64,000 bases of DNA. It comes from Cellulomonas iranensis NBRC 101100 = JCM 18110 (GTDB taxonomy: Bacteria; Actinomycetota; Actinomycetes; Actinomycetales; Cellulomonadaceae). The stretch's first letter is position 1. Each line of letters begins with the position of its first letter. This document shows positions 18,145 to 27,680 of this stretch, piece after piece. The translations under genes were made by a program, and so were the position numbers. The notes beneath the pieces were generated by a model. It was not told the origin of the DNA and searched no databases. It saw only the letters and a list, made by a program, of their open reading frames with translations. The DNA is taken from NCBI RefSeq assembly GCF_001552375.1, contig NZ_BCRB01000001.1, positions 1-64,000 of the forward strand, in the 5' to 3' direction.

Positions 18145-19754
18145 CCACCACCTCACGACGCGCGTTCCTCGGCGCGGGCACGGCGACGCTCGGGGCTGCG
18201 GCGCTCGCCGGGTTCGGGCTCCGGGGCCTCGACGCGCCGCCCGAGGACGCGCGTCCGCCCGCGCCGGGTCCGTACCGGGTCGTCACCCCGGCCTCCGAGC
18301 AGTGGGAGGACCTGCGGCAGGGCACCAACCTGCGGTGGATCGGGTCGCCGCGACGGATCGCCTTCCCGCGGGACGCGAGCGAGGTCGCGGCCGAGATCCG
18401 GACGATCCAGCGGCTAGGGCTGAGGCCCGCCGTCCGTAGCGGCGGCCACGGGTACGAGAGCTTCGTCTCGAACGACGACGTCACCGCGATCATCGACCTC
18501 GCGGCGATGAACCAGGTGCGCTGGGACCCGCGCCGGCGCGCGTTCGAGGTCGGTGCGGGGGCCCAGCTCGGCGCCGTGTACCAGCTGCTCTACAAGCAGT
18601 GGGGCGTGTACGTCCCGGCAGGCAACTGCCCCACCGTGGCGGCCGGTGGACACATCGCGGGCGGCGGCTACGGCAGCATGAACCGCCGCGACGGCCTCGT
18701 CGTCGACCACCTCGCCGCGGTCGAGGCCGTGCACGTGCGCGCGAACGGCACGGTGCGGACGTCCGTCGGGACGCGCGACCCCCGCAGCCCCGACCATGAG
18801 CTGTGGTGGGCCTACACGGGCGGTGGCGGCGGCAACTTCGGCGTCGCGACGCGGTACTGGCTGCGGTCGCCGGCGGCCGCGGGCGACCGGCCCGAGGCCG
18901 CCCTGCCCACCCCGCCGCGGCACGTGATCCTCTCGACCGTCGCGTGGCGGTGGGACGACCTCGACGAGGCGAGCTTCGGGCGGCTGCTCGCGAACCACGG
19001 GCGGTGGCACGAGGAGCACAGCGCGGCCGGCACGCCGGAGGCCGGCCTGTTCTCGCAGCTGAAGACCTGGCACCGCGCCAACGGCACGATCACCCTGGAC
19101 ACGGTCGTCGACGCGGGCGTGCCCGACGCGGACGGCGTCCTCGACCGTCACGTAGGAGCGCTCTCACAGGGCATCCCGGTGCCGACCGTGCTGCAGCGTC
19201 GACGCGTGCCCTGGCTGCAGGGGACGCAGTGGACCGGCTTCACCGGACCCGACCCGACGCGCAGGTTCGACGGCAAGTCCGCGTACCTGCGTCGCACCTG
19301 GACCCCGACCGCGGTCGCGGCGGCCTACCGCGCCCTGACCGACCCGTCGTTCTCCCACCCCGGCGCGCTGCTCATGATCGCGTCCTACGGCGGGGCGGTG
19401 AACACCGTGGCCCCCGACGCGACCGCCGTCGCGCAGCGTGACTCGATCATCAAGTTCCAGGTGGTGTCCATCTGGGACGACCCCGAGGACGACGCCGCGA
19501 ACCTGGCGTGGACCCGCTCGACCTACGCCGCCATGTTCGCGGACACCGGCGGCGTCCCCGTCCCGAACGCCGACACCGACGGCGCCTTCGTCAACTACGC
19601 CGACACCGACCTCGACGACCCGGCCCACAACACCTCGGGCCTCAGCTCGCTCGACCTCTACTACAAGCACAACCTCCCGCGCCTCGTCCGGGCGCGGGCG
19701 GCCTACGACCCGAAGGGACTCTTCAGCCATGCACAGAGCCTCCCGGTCAGCTGA
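18141..19754 (+). CDS. Tat-exported FAD oxidase, berberine-bridge (BBE) family
   Basis: Flavin-dependent oxidase of 537 aa. The N terminus TTSRRAFLGAG with a following hydrophobic stretch is a twin-arginine signal, so the enzyme should be exported folded with its cofactor. The FAD-binding domain has RSGGHGYESF (H103) and GNCPTVAAGGHIAGGGYG (C163), the two residues that covalently hold FAD in BBE-type oxidases, so bicovalent flavin is expected. The C terminus carries the BBE motif, with YYKHNLPRLVRARAAYDPKG. The family oxidises sugar, cyclitol or alkaloid alcohols. ATGA overlap with the VOC gene and GGAGGG at 18128-18133 fix the start. Confidence 0.92.
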   Translation: MTTTSRRAFLGAGTATLGAAALAGFGLRGLDAPPEDARPPAPGPYRVVTPASEQWEDLRQGTNLRWIGSPRRIAFPRDASEVAAEIRTIQRLGLRPAVRSGGHGYESFVSNDDVTAIIDLAAMNQVRWDPRRRAFEVGAGAQLGAVYQLLYKQWGVYVPAGNCPTVAAGGHIAGGGYGSMNRRDGLVVDHLAAVEAVHVRANGTVRTSVGTRDPRSPDHELWWAYTGGGGGNFGVATRYWLRSPAAAGDRPEAALPTPPRHVILSTVAWRWDDLDEASFGRLLANHGRWHEEHSAAGTPEAGLFSQLKTWHRANGTITLDTVVDAGVPDADGVLDRHVGALSQGIPVPTVLQRRRVPWLQGTQWTGFTGPDPTRRFDGKSAYLRRTWTPTAVAAAYRALTDPSFSHPGALLMIASYGGAVNTVAPDATAVAQRDSIIKFQVVSIWDDPEDDAANLAWTRSTYAAMFADTGGVPVPNADTDGAFVNYADTDLDDPAHNTSGLSSLDLYYKHNLPRLVRARAAYDPKGLFSHAQSLPVS

Positions 19755-20961
19755 CCAGCCCGCAGGCGCGCCGCACGGTCGCCTCGACGCGCTCACCGGC
19801 CTGCGCTTCCTCGCCGCGCTGGTCGTCGTCGTCTTCCACCTGTCCCTCAACCGCTTCTTCCTCGACGCACCCGCGCTCGTCGACCCCCTGCAGGGCGTGC
19901 TGCGCAACGGTGGCTGGCTCGGCGTCACGTTCTTCTTCGTCCTGTCGGGCTTCGTCCTCACGTGGTCCGCGCGTCCGGGGGACACCCCCGGCCGGTTCCT
20001 GTGGCGCCGCGTCGCGAAGATCGTGCCCAACCACGTGGTGACGTTCGCCGTGGCCCTGGCCGTCGCAGGCCTCGGGGGTGCGCTCGTGTGGGAGGCGGGC
20101 GCCAACCTGCTCCTGCTGCACTCCTGGGTGCCGCGCGACACGGCCTTCTTCAGCATCAACCACCCGAGCTGGTCGCTGTCCGCCGAGATGGTCTTCTACG
20201 CGCTCTTCCCGGTCACCCTGCCGCTCGTCGCACGCGTGCCGCGGCGCCACCTGGTCACGGCCGGGGCGGCCCTGGTCGTGGTCGTCGTGCTCCTGCCGCT
20301 GGTGGCCCGGCAGCTGCCGGTCGGGGCGGTCTTCGGCCCCGCGCACGCCCAGTCGCCGCTGCTCGGTGCCTCCGTGCTGCAGGTGTGGTCGGTGTACGCG
20401 TTCCCGCTGGTCCGGTTCCTGGAGTTCGCGCTCGGGATGCTCGCGGCCCGCGCGGTGCGGGAGGGTGCGCTGCCCCGCGTGCCCGTGGTCGTGGCGCTCG
20501 GGCTCGTCGCCGCCGGCTACCTGCTCAGCCTGGTCGTGCCCGTGCTGTGGACGCTCGACGCCGTGTTCGTGCTGCCCGTGACGGCGCTGGTCGTCGCGGT
20601 CGCGCAGGCTCCGACGCCGCCCGCCGTGCTCACCACGCCCCTGGCGGTCCGGCTCGGCGAGATCTCGTTCGCGCTCTACATGGTGCACGACATCGTGCTC
20701 ACCGCCACGCGCCGCTTCGTCCCCGCGGCAGGCCTGCCGCCGCTCGGGGCGGCCCTGCTGGTCGCGCTCGTCCTCGCCGTCAGCCTCGGCGCCGCCTGGG
20801 CCCTCTGGCGCTGGGTCGAGACGCCCGCCAACACGCGCCTGCGGGCGTTGCGGCTGCCGTCGCGAGACGCACGCCGCCGACCCGCAGCCCCCGCAGCACC
20901 CGCCGTTCCCGCCGTCGTCCCGCTCACCGTCCCCGCCACCGCGTCGTCACAGGAGGTCTGA
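19729..20961 (+). CDS. Membrane acyltransferase, OafA/acyltransferase-3 family
   Basis: Polytopic O-acyltransferase of 410 aa with about ten membrane helices. It shows the family signature LTGLRFLAALVVVVFHLSLNRFF (H37 is the expected catalytic residue), GFVLTWSAR followed by FLWRRVAKIVPNH, and SWSLSAEMVFYALFP. The family moves acetyl or other short acyl groups onto exported sugars, polysaccharides or macrolides. The ATG at 19729 lies inside the 3' end of the oxidase gene (26-nt overlap), with AAGGGA upstream. The tail after the last helix is Pro/Ala rich. In this cluster it may acylate the cyclitol product during or after export. Confidence 0.88.
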   Translation: MHRASRSADQPAGAPHGRLDALTGLRFLAALVVVVFHLSLNRFFLDAPALVDPLQGVLRNGGWLGVTFFFVLSGFVLTWSARPGDTPGRFLWRRVAKIVPNHVVTFAVALAVAGLGGALVWEAGANLLLLHSWVPRDTAFFSINHPSWSLSAEMVFYALFPVTLPLVARVPRRHLVTAGAALVVVVVLLPLVARQLPVGAVFGPAHAQSPLLGASVLQVWSVYAFPLVRFLEFALGMLAARAVREGALPRVPVVVALGLVAAGYLLSLVVPVLWTLDAVFVLPVTALVVAVAQAPTPPAVLTTPLAVRLGEISFALYMVHDIVLTATRRFVPAAGLPPLGAALLVALVLAVSLGAAWALWRWVETPANTRLRALRLPSRDARRRPAAPAAPAVPAVVPLTVPATASSQEV

Positions 20962-20963
20962 TC

Positions 20964-22103
20964 ATGACCATCGCCAGCGCCTGGACCGTGTCCGCCCACC
21001 AACCCGTGGAGTACCGCGTCGAGACCACCACCGACGTGCTCCACCCGGACAACCCCGCCCTGCTCGACGGTGAGCGCGGCGCGCGTCGCCTCATCGTCAC
21101 CGACAGCACGGTCGACGAGATCTACGGCGACCGCATCCGGGCCTACGCGCGGACGAACCTGCGCGATCACCAGGTCCTCGTCCTCCCGCACGGCGAGGCC
21201 AGCAAGCAGTGGTCCGCCGTCGAGACCGTCCTGGAGGCGGTCGACGCGTTCAAGCTCGACCGGCGCCGTGAGCCGATCATCGCGATCGGGGGCGGTGTGC
21301 TCACGGACATCGTCGGCTTCGCCAGCAGCATCTACCGCCGGAGCACACCGTTCGTCCGGGTGCCGACCACGCTCATCGGGATCGTCGACGCGAGCGTCGG
21401 GGTCAAGACCGGCGTCAACTTCCGGACCGGGAAGAACAAGATCGGGACCTACTTCGCGGCCTCGCGCAGCGTCCTCGACACGACGTTCCTCGCGACCCTC
21501 GACGCCCGGCACGTGTCCAACGGGCTCGCGGAGATCCTCAAGATCGCGCTCATCAAGGACGAGCGCCTGTTCGACCTGCTCGAGGCCCACGGATCCACCG
21601 TGCTGCGGTCGCGCTTCCAGTCCGGCACCCCCGTCGAGCGGGAGGTCCTCGAGCGGGCGATCGGCGGCATGCTCGACGAGCTCCGCCCCAACCTCTGGGA
21701 GCACGTGCTCGAGCGCGTCGTCGACTACGGGCACACGTTCAGCCCCACGATCGAGATGCGCGCGCTGCCCGAGCTCCTGCACGGCGAGGCGGTCGCGCTC
21801 GACATGGCGCTCACCACGGGCATCGCGCTGCACCGTCGGCTCGTGACCCCGGAGCAGGCCGACCGCGTGTTCACGACGCTCACGGGTCTCGGGCTGCCGA
21901 CCACGCACCCGGCGATGCGGCTCGACGACCTCGTCCGTGCGCTCGAGGACACGACGCGGCACCGCGACGGGCGGCAGCGCCTGCCGCTGCCCGTCGGCAT
22001 CGGCGCCGCGACGTTCGTCGACGACGTGACGCGCGAGGACATCGCCGCGGGCCTGCAGGCCGTCGCGGTCCTCTCGACGGCCGGGCTCGAGGCGACGGCG
22101 TGA
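20964..22103 (+). CDS. Sedoheptulose-7-phosphate cyclase, 2-epi-5-epi-valiolone synthase type
   Basis: Dehydroquinate-synthase-fold cyclase of 379 aa that should convert sedoheptulose 7-phosphate to a C7 cyclitol. NAD-binding GGGVLTDIVGF starts at 109; metal ligands by family alignment are E190 (in LAEILK), H257 and H273. It reads VDYGHTFSP where true dehydroquinate synthases read NFGHTFGH, and YRRSTPFVRVPTTLIG with GVKTGVNF; both are features of the AcbC/ValA group. Whether the product is 2-epi-5-epi-valiolone, 2-epi-valiolone or desmethyl-4-deoxygadusol cannot be decided by eye. AGGAGG at 20951-20956 lies 7 nt before the ATG. The GTG of the next gene overlaps its stop. Confidence 0.87.
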   Translation: MTIASAWTVSAHQPVEYRVETTTDVLHPDNPALLDGERGARRLIVTDSTVDEIYGDRIRAYARTNLRDHQVLVLPHGEASKQWSAVETVLEAVDAFKLDRRREPIIAIGGGVLTDIVGFASSIYRRSTPFVRVPTTLIGIVDASVGVKTGVNFRTGKNKIGTYFAASRSVLDTTFLATLDARHVSNGLAEILKIALIKDERLFDLLEAHGSTVLRSRFQSGTPVEREVLERAIGGMLDELRPNLWEHVLERVVDYGHTFSPTIEMRALPELLHGEAVALDMALTTGIALHRRLVTPEQADRVFTTLTGLGLPTTHPAMRLDDLVRALEDTTRHRDGRQRLPLPVGIGAATFVDDVTREDIAAGLQAVAVLSTAGLEATA

Positions 22104-22837
22104 ACGTCACCGGTCTCCCGGCGCCGCCGCCGCGGACCCCTGCCGTGCACGCCGTGATCCACGGCGTGCACGGCAGCCCCGGCCGCACCGGATGGAAGGC
22201 GTTCTACACGCGACGCCACCTGCAGTCGCCCACCGAGGCCGTCGAGTGGGCCACGCTGCCGCCCGACGCGGTGAGCGGAGAGCACCGCCACACCCGGACC
22301 GAGGAGATCTACCTGGTCCTCGACGGCGAGGGCGAGTTCTTCTTCAACGGTCGTCCGCACGCGGTCCGTCGCGGGTCGCTCGCGCTCACGCCGCCGGGCA
22401 ACACGCACGGCCTGCGCAACACGGGCGACCACGACCTCAGCTGGTGGGTCGTCGAGACGCTCGCCCCGGCCACGCAGGCCGCCCTCGCCGCCCCGGCACC
22501 GCCGGGGCCCGTCACCCCCCGGAGCCGCCCCGTGCCCGTGCACCTCACCGACCTGACCGTCACGCCCCACGTCGACACCACGACCGTCTTCGACGGCCCG
22601 CTGGTGGCCGTCGACCGCCACGTCCTGCTGGCGGGGGAGGAGCTGGTGACGGGGGCCGACAGCAGCGAGATCGCGGGGTTCGTGAACGCCGGCTCCGCGG
22701 TCCTCGACCTGCCCGGCGCGACCAGCAGCGTCACGGCGCCCGCCGCGTTCCTCGTCCCGGCCGGGACGCGCGGGCGGCTGACGGCCGCCGAGGAATGCGA
22801 GCTGTTCACGGTCGAGCTGCGCGTGGGGCCGGCATGA
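22100..22837 (+). CDS. Cupin-domain protein (bicupin-like)
   Basis: Small-molecule enzyme or sensor of the cupin fold, 245 aa. The first half has a metal-binding cupin motif: GEHRHTRTEEIYLVLDGEGEF gives HxH and Glu ligands, and PPGNTHGLRNTG gives the last His. The second half (from about residue 140) looks like a further beta-barrel without clear metal ligands. It is translationally coupled to the cyclase (GTGA) and followed by a second cupin. Isomerisation, epimerisation or ring modification of the cyclitol is possible, but no direct evidence is available. Confidence 0.75.
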   Translation: MNVTGLPAPPPRTPAVHAVIHGVHGSPGRTGWKAFYTRRHLQSPTEAVEWATLPPDAVSGEHRHTRTEEIYLVLDGEGEFFFNGRPHAVRRGSLALTPPGNTHGLRNTGDHDLSWWVVETLAPATQAALAAPAPPGPVTPRSRPVPVHLTDLTVTPHVDTTTVFDGPLVAVDRHVLLAGEELVTGADSSEIAGFVNAGSAVLDLPGATSSVTAPAAFLVPAGTRGRLTAAEECELFTVELRVGPA

Positions 22838-23187
22838 TCGTCACGCGCGTCGACCCCGACGACACGTGGACGTGCCTCGTGCGTCGCGGCATGCTCCACA
22901 GCGAGACCGAGTCGGTCGAGCACCACCGGCTGGGTGCCGGCGAGCGGCTCTCCTTCGACGCCCCGCACGGCGTCGACGAGCTGGTCGTGGTCCTGTCCGG
23001 CGAGGTGGACGTCGACGGCGGCACCGCCGGCCCGGGGAGCGTCGTGCTCGTGCCGGAGGGCGCCGGAGGCGAGCTGACGGCCCGCGTGCCGACCGCGGTG
23101 CTGAGCGTGCGGGGGCTCGCGGCCCGCGTCACGGCGGCGCTGCCGCCCCGCGTGCCCGAGCTGCCGGTGGCCGAGCGTGCCGTCTGA
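22834..23187 (+). CDS. Small cupin-like protein
   Basis: Beta-rich protein of 117 aa with a cupin outline (LGAGERLSFDAPHGVDELVVVLSGEVDVDGG and GPGSVVLVPEGAGGELTA), but lacking the HxH...E metal set. It may be a non-metal or ligand-binding cupin, or a partner of the preceding cupin, with which it overlaps by 4 nt (ATGA). The function is unknown. Confidence 0.65.
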   Translation: MIVTRVDPDDTWTCLVRRGMLHSETESVEHHRLGAGERLSFDAPHGVDELVVVLSGEVDVDGGTAGPGSVVLVPEGAGGELTARVPTAVLSVRGLAARVTAALPPRVPELPVAERAV

Positions 23188-24418
23188 CCTGCGGGACGCG
23201 GCCGCGCGCGCGGCTCTGCCCGTCGCCGTGTTCTTCGCCGTGACCGTCGAGATGGCGCCGGTGGGAGCCGTCTCGACGATCGCGCGCGACCTGGGCGCGG
23301 GCGTCGAGCGCGTCGCGCTCGGGTCCACCGCGTACGCCGCGGCGACCGCCGTGGTCGCGGTCCCCGGCGCGCTGCTGCTGCGCGCCGCGCCCCTGCGGCG
23401 TGCGGTCGTCGTCGCGGGCGCGGTGTTCGCGGCGGCTGCCGCGCTCAGCGTCGCCGCTGCGGACCTGCCGGCGTTCCTCGTGACGCGTGCGCTCACCGGC
23501 GTCGCGCACGGGTGCTTCTTCCCGCTCGCGCTCGCGCTGGCGGCACGCTCGTCGGGGCGGCCCGAGCGGGCGGTGGCCCACGTGCTGCTGGGCAACGCGG
23601 GTGCCCTCGCGCTCGGCGTCCCGGTGGTCGAGGCGCTCTCGACGTGGTCGTGGCGCGTGCCGCTCCTGGTCGCGGCCGTGGCCGTCGCGCTCGCCGCGGC
23701 CGGTGCGCCACCCGAGCGCGTGCGTGCCGCGGCCGCCGACGGTCGTGCTGGCGGCGCGCCGCCCGGTGCGGTGCTGGCGCTGGCCGCGGCGTTCGCGCTC
23801 GCGCTGGCGGGGCACTTCACCTTCTACACGTTCCTGACGCCGCTCGCGGAGAGCGCCAGCAGCTCCGCGACGGCGGCGCTGGGCGCGTACGGCGTCGCGG
23901 TCGTGGTGGCCGCGCTCGTCGCGGGTCCGCTGTCCGGACGGTCCCGACTGCCGCGGGCGTGCGCCGTGGCCGCCGTGGAAGGTGTGCTGCTGGCGGCGCT
24001 CGCGGCGACCGGTGCGCCCGTGGCCGTCGTCGCGGCGGGCGTCGTCGCAGGGCTGTGCTTCGGTCTGCTGCCCGCCCTCGTGCAGTCGGAGATGCTCGCG
24101 ATCGCGGGCGACCGCGCGACGCTCGCCTCGGCGGTCGCCGTCGTCGCGTTCAACGTCGGCATCGCCGCCGGTGCCGCCCTGGGCGGTGCGGCGTCGTCGC
24201 GCGGACCGGGCGCGCCGCCGCTCCTGGGCGGTGCGCTGCTCGTGGCCGCGGCGGTCGCGATCGCCGCGTGCGCCGTCGTGCAGCGGCCGGCACGGCGGTC
24301 TCCCGGGCACGGGTCTCCCGGGCACGCGGGCGGCGGCGTCCCCGCGGTGCCCGGCAGGTGGGGCGCACCGGCGCGGGACGGCGACGGGGCCCGGCGACTC
24401 GTGCGGCGCGGGGGGTAG
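23177..24418 (+). CDS. Major facilitator superfamily transporter (exporter-like)
   Basis: MFS protein of 413 aa with about twelve hydrophobic helices. [22 protein letters not shown] at the N terminus and [26 protein letters not shown] (an A-like loop) resemble the DHA1/AraJ-type sugar and drug efflux group. The GTG at 23177 overlaps the end of the upstream cupin gene by 11 nt. The hydrophilic C-terminal tail after the last helix is Gly/Pro/Arg rich. As the last gene of the cyclitol cluster it is the obvious export candidate for the product. Confidence 0.85.
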   Translation: MPSDLRDAAARAALPVAVFFAVTVEMAPVGAVSTIARDLGAGVERVALGSTAYAAATAVVAVPGALLLRAAPLRRAVVVAGAVFAAAAALSVAAADLPAFLVTRALTGVAHGCFFPLALALAARSSGRPERAVAHVLLGNAGALALGVPVVEALSTWSWRVPLLVAAVAVALAAAGAPPERVRAAAADGRAGGAPPGAVLALAAAFALALAGHFTFYTFLTPLAESASSSATAALGAYGVAVVVAALVAGPLSGRSRLPRACAVAAVEGVLLAALAATGAPVAVVAAGVVAGLCFGLLPALVQSEMLAIAGDRATLASAVAVVAFNVGIAAGAALGGAASSRGPGAPPLLGGALLVAAAVAIAACAVVQRPARRSPGHGSPGHAGGGVPAVPGRWGAPARDGDGARRLVRRGG

Positions 24419-24521
24419 CAGACCCGCGCCGTCGCGCCGCAGGCGGTGTCGGGCCCGCGCCTTGCCGCACCCGGCACCCCGCGCGACGATCGGAGCACGG
24501 CCGAGCCTCGGGGAGGGCGCG

Positions 24522-25412
24522 ATGGGCACGCACGTGGTGGTCGGGTACGACGGGTCGCCGGAGGCGGTCTCGGCGGTGCGGTGGGCGGCGGTCGCGGCCC
24601 ACCGGCTGGGCGCGGAGCTGCGGGTCGTGCACGTGTGGGGGCTGCAGGGGCAGCTCGACGTGCCGCCGCTGCGCACCGCGTCGGCGTACGTCCGGCAGGG
24701 TGCGCAGGAGGTCGCGGACGAGGGCGCGCAGGTCGCGCGCGAGCAGTCGCCCGGGCTCGCCGTCACCGCGGTCCTCGACGACGGCCCGCCCGCGCGCACG
24801 CTCGTCGGGCTCGCGCAGGACGCACGGCTGCTCGTCGTCGGACGGCAGGGCGCGGGGCGGCTGTCGGGCGTGCTGCTCGGGTCGGTGTCGCTCGGCGTGC
24901 TGCAGCACGCGCCGTGCCCCGTCGTGGTGGTGCCCCGCACGCAGGTCGCGCCGCAGCCCACCGGGCACGTCGTCGTCGGCGTCGACGGGTCGGCGGCCTC
25001 GTTCGCCGCGGTCGACGCCGCCGTCACGGGCGCCGACGCGATCGCCACCAGCACCGCGACCCGGCTCACCGTCGTCGCGTGCTGGCAGGAGCCTCCCACC
25101 AACCGCTCGCTCGTGTCCTGGCTCGCCGAGCAGCCCGGCACGTCGCCGGCCGACCTCGCGCGGCAGGCCGCCGAGCGGGCGCTCGACGCCGCGCTCGTGC
25201 GGCTCGCGGGCGCCGAGGGCGTCACCGTGGACGGCGTCGTCGCGGAGGGGCCGGCGGCCCGCGTGCTCGCGCAGCACGCCGAGCGCGCCGACCTGCTCGT
25301 CGTCGGCACGCGGGGCCTCGGCGGCCTGGGCGGGCTCGTGCTCGGCTCGGTCAGCCAGTGGCTCGTCGCGCGTGCGGCGTGCCCCGTCCTCGTCGCGCGC
25401 GGCGCCGCCTGA
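24522..25412 (+). CDS. Tandem universal stress protein (UspA domains)
   Basis: Cytoplasmic stress protein of 296 aa containing two Usp domains. Each begins with a VVVGxDGS strand (residues 5-12 and about 147-154) and ends with the ATP-binding glycine pattern: [17 protein letters not shown] and [17 protein letters not shown]. Both motifs are intact, so ATP binding in both halves is expected. GGGAGGG at 24511-24517 precedes the ATG. It is separated by 103 bp from the MFS gene and is probably its own unit. Paralogues of this type respond to dormancy, hypoxia or redox stress in Actinobacteria; the trigger here is not visible. Confidence 0.9.
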   Translation: MGTHVVVGYDGSPEAVSAVRWAAVAAHRLGAELRVVHVWGLQGQLDVPPLRTASAYVRQGAQEVADEGAQVAREQSPGLAVTAVLDDGPPARTLVGLAQDARLLVVGRQGAGRLSGVLLGSVSLGVLQHAPCPVVVVPRTQVAPQPTGHVVVGVDGSAASFAAVDAAVTGADAIATSTATRLTVVACWQEPPTNRSLVSWLAEQPGTSPADLARQAAERALDAALVRLAGAEGVTVDGVVAEGPAARVLAQHAERADLLVVGTRGLGGLGGLVLGSVSQWLVARAACPVLVARGAA

Positions 25413-25660
25413 ACCCCGCCGCGCCTCAGACGGGCCCGGGTGGCGTGCCGCCGCGCACCACCGGCCGGGCGGGCACCACGGCCCGGCCGCCCGCGCCGAC
25501 CACGGGCGGGGCGACGGGCAGGTCGCGCGCGTGCCGGCGGGCGCCGACGGACGCGCCGCGGACGAGCCGGGCCGCGTCGTCGCGACGCGTCACGACCCGG
25601 TGTCGCCCCCGCGTCGTCCGGGCGCGTCGCCGCACGCCCGTTCGTGCGGCGCGGAGCGGG

Positions 25661-25666
25661 TAGCCT
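25661..25666 (+). promoter_or_regulatory. -10 element of a leaderless prfB promoter
   Basis: TAGCCT lies 8 nt before the prfB GTG, leaving no room for a Shine-Dalgarno sequence, as expected for a leaderless actinobacterial transcript. The rest of the 260-bp gap after the Usp gene shows nothing else I can support. Confidence 0.5.
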
Positions 25667-25674
25667 GGACCGCC

Positions 25675-26790
25675 GTGGCCACCACCGACTTCCCCGCCGA
25701 GCTCCGCGACCTGCGCACCACGCTGGACTCCATCGAGTCGGTGAGCGACCCCACGGCGCTGCGGGCGAAGATCGCCGAGCTCTCCGAGCAGGCGTCCGCC
25801 CCCGACCTGTGGGACGACCCCGAGGCCGCCCAGAAGGTCACGAGCGCGCTGTCCGCCGCGCAGTCCGAGCTCGACCGCGTCACGCGCCTGCGCGGCCGCA
25901 TCGACGACCTCGAGACGCTCGTCGAGATGGCCGCCGAGGAGGACGACGAGGACACCCTCGCCGAGGCCGAGGCCGAGCTCGTCGGCATCCGCAAGGACCT
26001 CGGCGAGCTCGAGGTCCGCACGCTGCTCGCGGGCGAGTACGACCAGCGCGAGGCCGTCGTCACGATCCGCGCCGGCGCCGGCGGCGTCGACGCCGCCGAC
26101 TTCGCCGAGATGCTGCTGCGCATGTACCTGCGCTGGGCCGAGCGCCACGGCTACCCGACGACCGTGCTCGACACGTCGTACGCCGAGGAGGCCGGGCTCA
26201 AGTCCGCGACGTTCGAGGTCAAGGCGCCCTACGCGTTCGGGCACCTGTCGGTCGAGGCCGGCACGCACCGCCTCGTGCGGATCTCGCCGTTCGACAACCA
26301 GGGGCGACGTCAGACGTCGTTCGCCGCCGTCGAGGTCATCCCGCTCATCGAGCAGACCGACTCCATCGAGATCCCCGAGTCCGAGATCAAGGTCGACGTG
26401 TTCCGCTCGTCCGGCCCCGGCGGGCAGTCCGTCAACACGACCGACTCCGCGGTCCGCATGACGCACATCCCCACCGGCATCGTCGTGTCGATGCAGAACG
26501 AGAAGTCGCAGATCCAGAACCGCGCCGCCGCGCTGCGCGTCCTGCAGTCGAGGCTCCTGCTCGTGCGCAAGGCCGAGGAGGACGCCAAGAAGAAGGAGCT
26601 CGCGGGCGACATCAAGGCGTCCTGGGGCGACCAGATGCGCTCGTACGTGCTGCAGCCGTACCAGATGGTCAAGGACCTGCGCACCGAGCACGAGGTCGGC
26701 AACCCGGCCGCGGTGTTCGACGGCGACATCGACGACTTCATCGAGGCCGGCGTGCGCTGGCGCCGGGCGCAGCAGGTCGCGGACGCCTGA
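25675..26790 (+). CDS. prfB: Peptide chain release factor 2
   Basis: Class I release factor of 371 aa that reads UGA and UAA stop codons. Its anticodon-like tripeptide is SPF (204-206 in [10 protein letters not shown]) and the peptidyl-hydrolysis GGQ is at 249-251 ([10 protein letters not shown]). The coding frame is continuous, so the programmed +1 frameshift used for autoregulation in many bacteria is absent, as is usual in Actinobacteria. The GTG at 25675 is preferred because the protein begins there as in relatives and a TAGCCT sits just upstream. A strong hairpin follows. Adjacency to ftsEX and smpB is the common actinobacterial order. Confidence 0.97.
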   Translation: MATTDFPAELRDLRTTLDSIESVSDPTALRAKIAELSEQASAPDLWDDPEAAQKVTSALSAAQSELDRVTRLRGRIDDLETLVEMAAEEDDEDTLAEAEAELVGIRKDLGELEVRTLLAGEYDQREAVVTIRAGAGGVDAADFAEMLLRMYLRWAERHGYPTTVLDTSYAEEAGLKSATFEVKAPYAFGHLSVEAGTHRLVRISPFDNQGRRQTSFAAVEVIPLIEQTDSIEIPESEIKVDVFRSSGPGGQSVNTTDSAVRMTHIPTGIVVSMQNEKSQIQNRAAALRVLQSRLLLVRKAEEDAKKKELAGDIKASWGDQMRSYVLQPYQMVKDLRTEHEVGNPAAVFDGDIDDFIEAGVRWRRAQQVADA

Positions 26791-26800
26791 GCCCGCCGAC

Positions 26801-26826
26801 CCGTCCCGGACGCACGTCCGGGACGG
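26801..26826 (+). terminator. Strong hairpin terminator after prfB
   Basis: A perfect 12-bp stem (26801-26812 with 26815-26826) around a 2-nt apex begins 11 nt after the prfB stop. There is no T run, as is usual at this GC content. Confidence 0.8.
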
Positions 26827-26978
26827 AACGGGACGAGTCGGGCGTCGCGCGTGATTCACAGGCGACGGGGCGGCGTGTCCTGCGCCCGAGCGGGTGAACG
26901 CCTTCCTACCCTCGATGGGGCTCGCGGACCGCGGGCCGTCGGGGGCGTGCCCCCCGAGAGGACGAGGCGAGGTCGGTC

Positions 26979-27668
26979 GTGATCCGGTTCGAGAACGTGA
27001 CGAAGGTCTACGCGCGCGGCGCACGGCCCGCGCTGGACCGGGTGACGCTCGACGTCGAGCGCGGCGAGTTCGTGTTCCTCGTGGGCGCGTCCGGGTCCGG
27101 CAAGTCGACGTTCCTGCGGCTCGTGCTGCGCGAGGAGCGCGCGTCGGCCGGCAAGGTGTTCGTCGCCGGCAAGGAGCTCGGGACGCTGTCCGGCTTCAAG
27201 GTCCCGCACCTGCGCCGGCAGATCGGCGCGGTCTTCCAGGACTTCCGCCTGCTGCCCAACAAGACCGTCTTCGAGAACGTCGCGTTCGCGCTGCAGGTCA
27301 TCGGCAAGCCGCGTCACCACATCCTCACGACCGTGCCCGACGTGCTCGACATGGTCGGGCTCGCCGGCAAGGAGAAGCGTCGCCCGCACGAGCTGTCGGG
27401 CGGTGAGCAGCAGCGCGTCGCGATCGCGCGCGCGTTCGTCAACCGGCCGTCGATCCTGCTGGCCGACGAGCCCACCGGCAACCTCGACCCGACGACGTCC
27501 CTGGGGATCATGCGCCTGCTCGACCGCATCAACCGCACCGGCACCACGGTCGTCATGGCCACGCACGACGACGAGATCGTCGACCAGATGCGCAAGCGCG
27601 TGGTCGAGCTGTCGACCGGTGAGCTCGTGCGCGACCAGTCGCGCGGCGTCTACGGCTCGGACCGCTGA
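26979..27668 (+). CDS. ftsE: Cell-division ABC ATPase FtsE
   Basis: ATPase of the FtsEX complex, 229 aa, at the division septum inner face. Walker [10 protein letters not shown] (36-44), Q loop in [20 protein letters not shown], signature LSGGEQQR, Walker [13 protein letters not shown] and the switch His in MATHDDE are all intact. The GTG at 26979 follows the purine-rich GAGGCGAGG. A TACCCT at 26907-26912 may be the -10 of the operon. ftsX follows after 12 nt, then the M23 hydrolase gene, consistent with FtsEX controlling the hydrolase by ATP-driven conformational change. Confidence 0.97.
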   Translation: MIRFENVTKVYARGARPALDRVTLDVERGEFVFLVGASGSGKSTFLRLVLREERASAGKVFVAGKELGTLSGFKVPHLRRQIGAVFQDFRLLPNKTVFENVAFALQVIGKPRHHILTTVPDVLDMVGLAGKEKRRPHELSGGEQQRVAIARAFVNRPSILLADEPTGNLDPTTSLGIMRLLDRINRTGTTVVMATHDDEIVDQMRKRVVELSTGELVRDQSRGVYGSDR

Positions 27669-27680
27669 GGGGATCGGGAG

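Noticed and set aside
25675-25760. Programmed +1 frameshift in prfB
   Set aside because: The frame is continuous from the GTG; no in-frame UGA.
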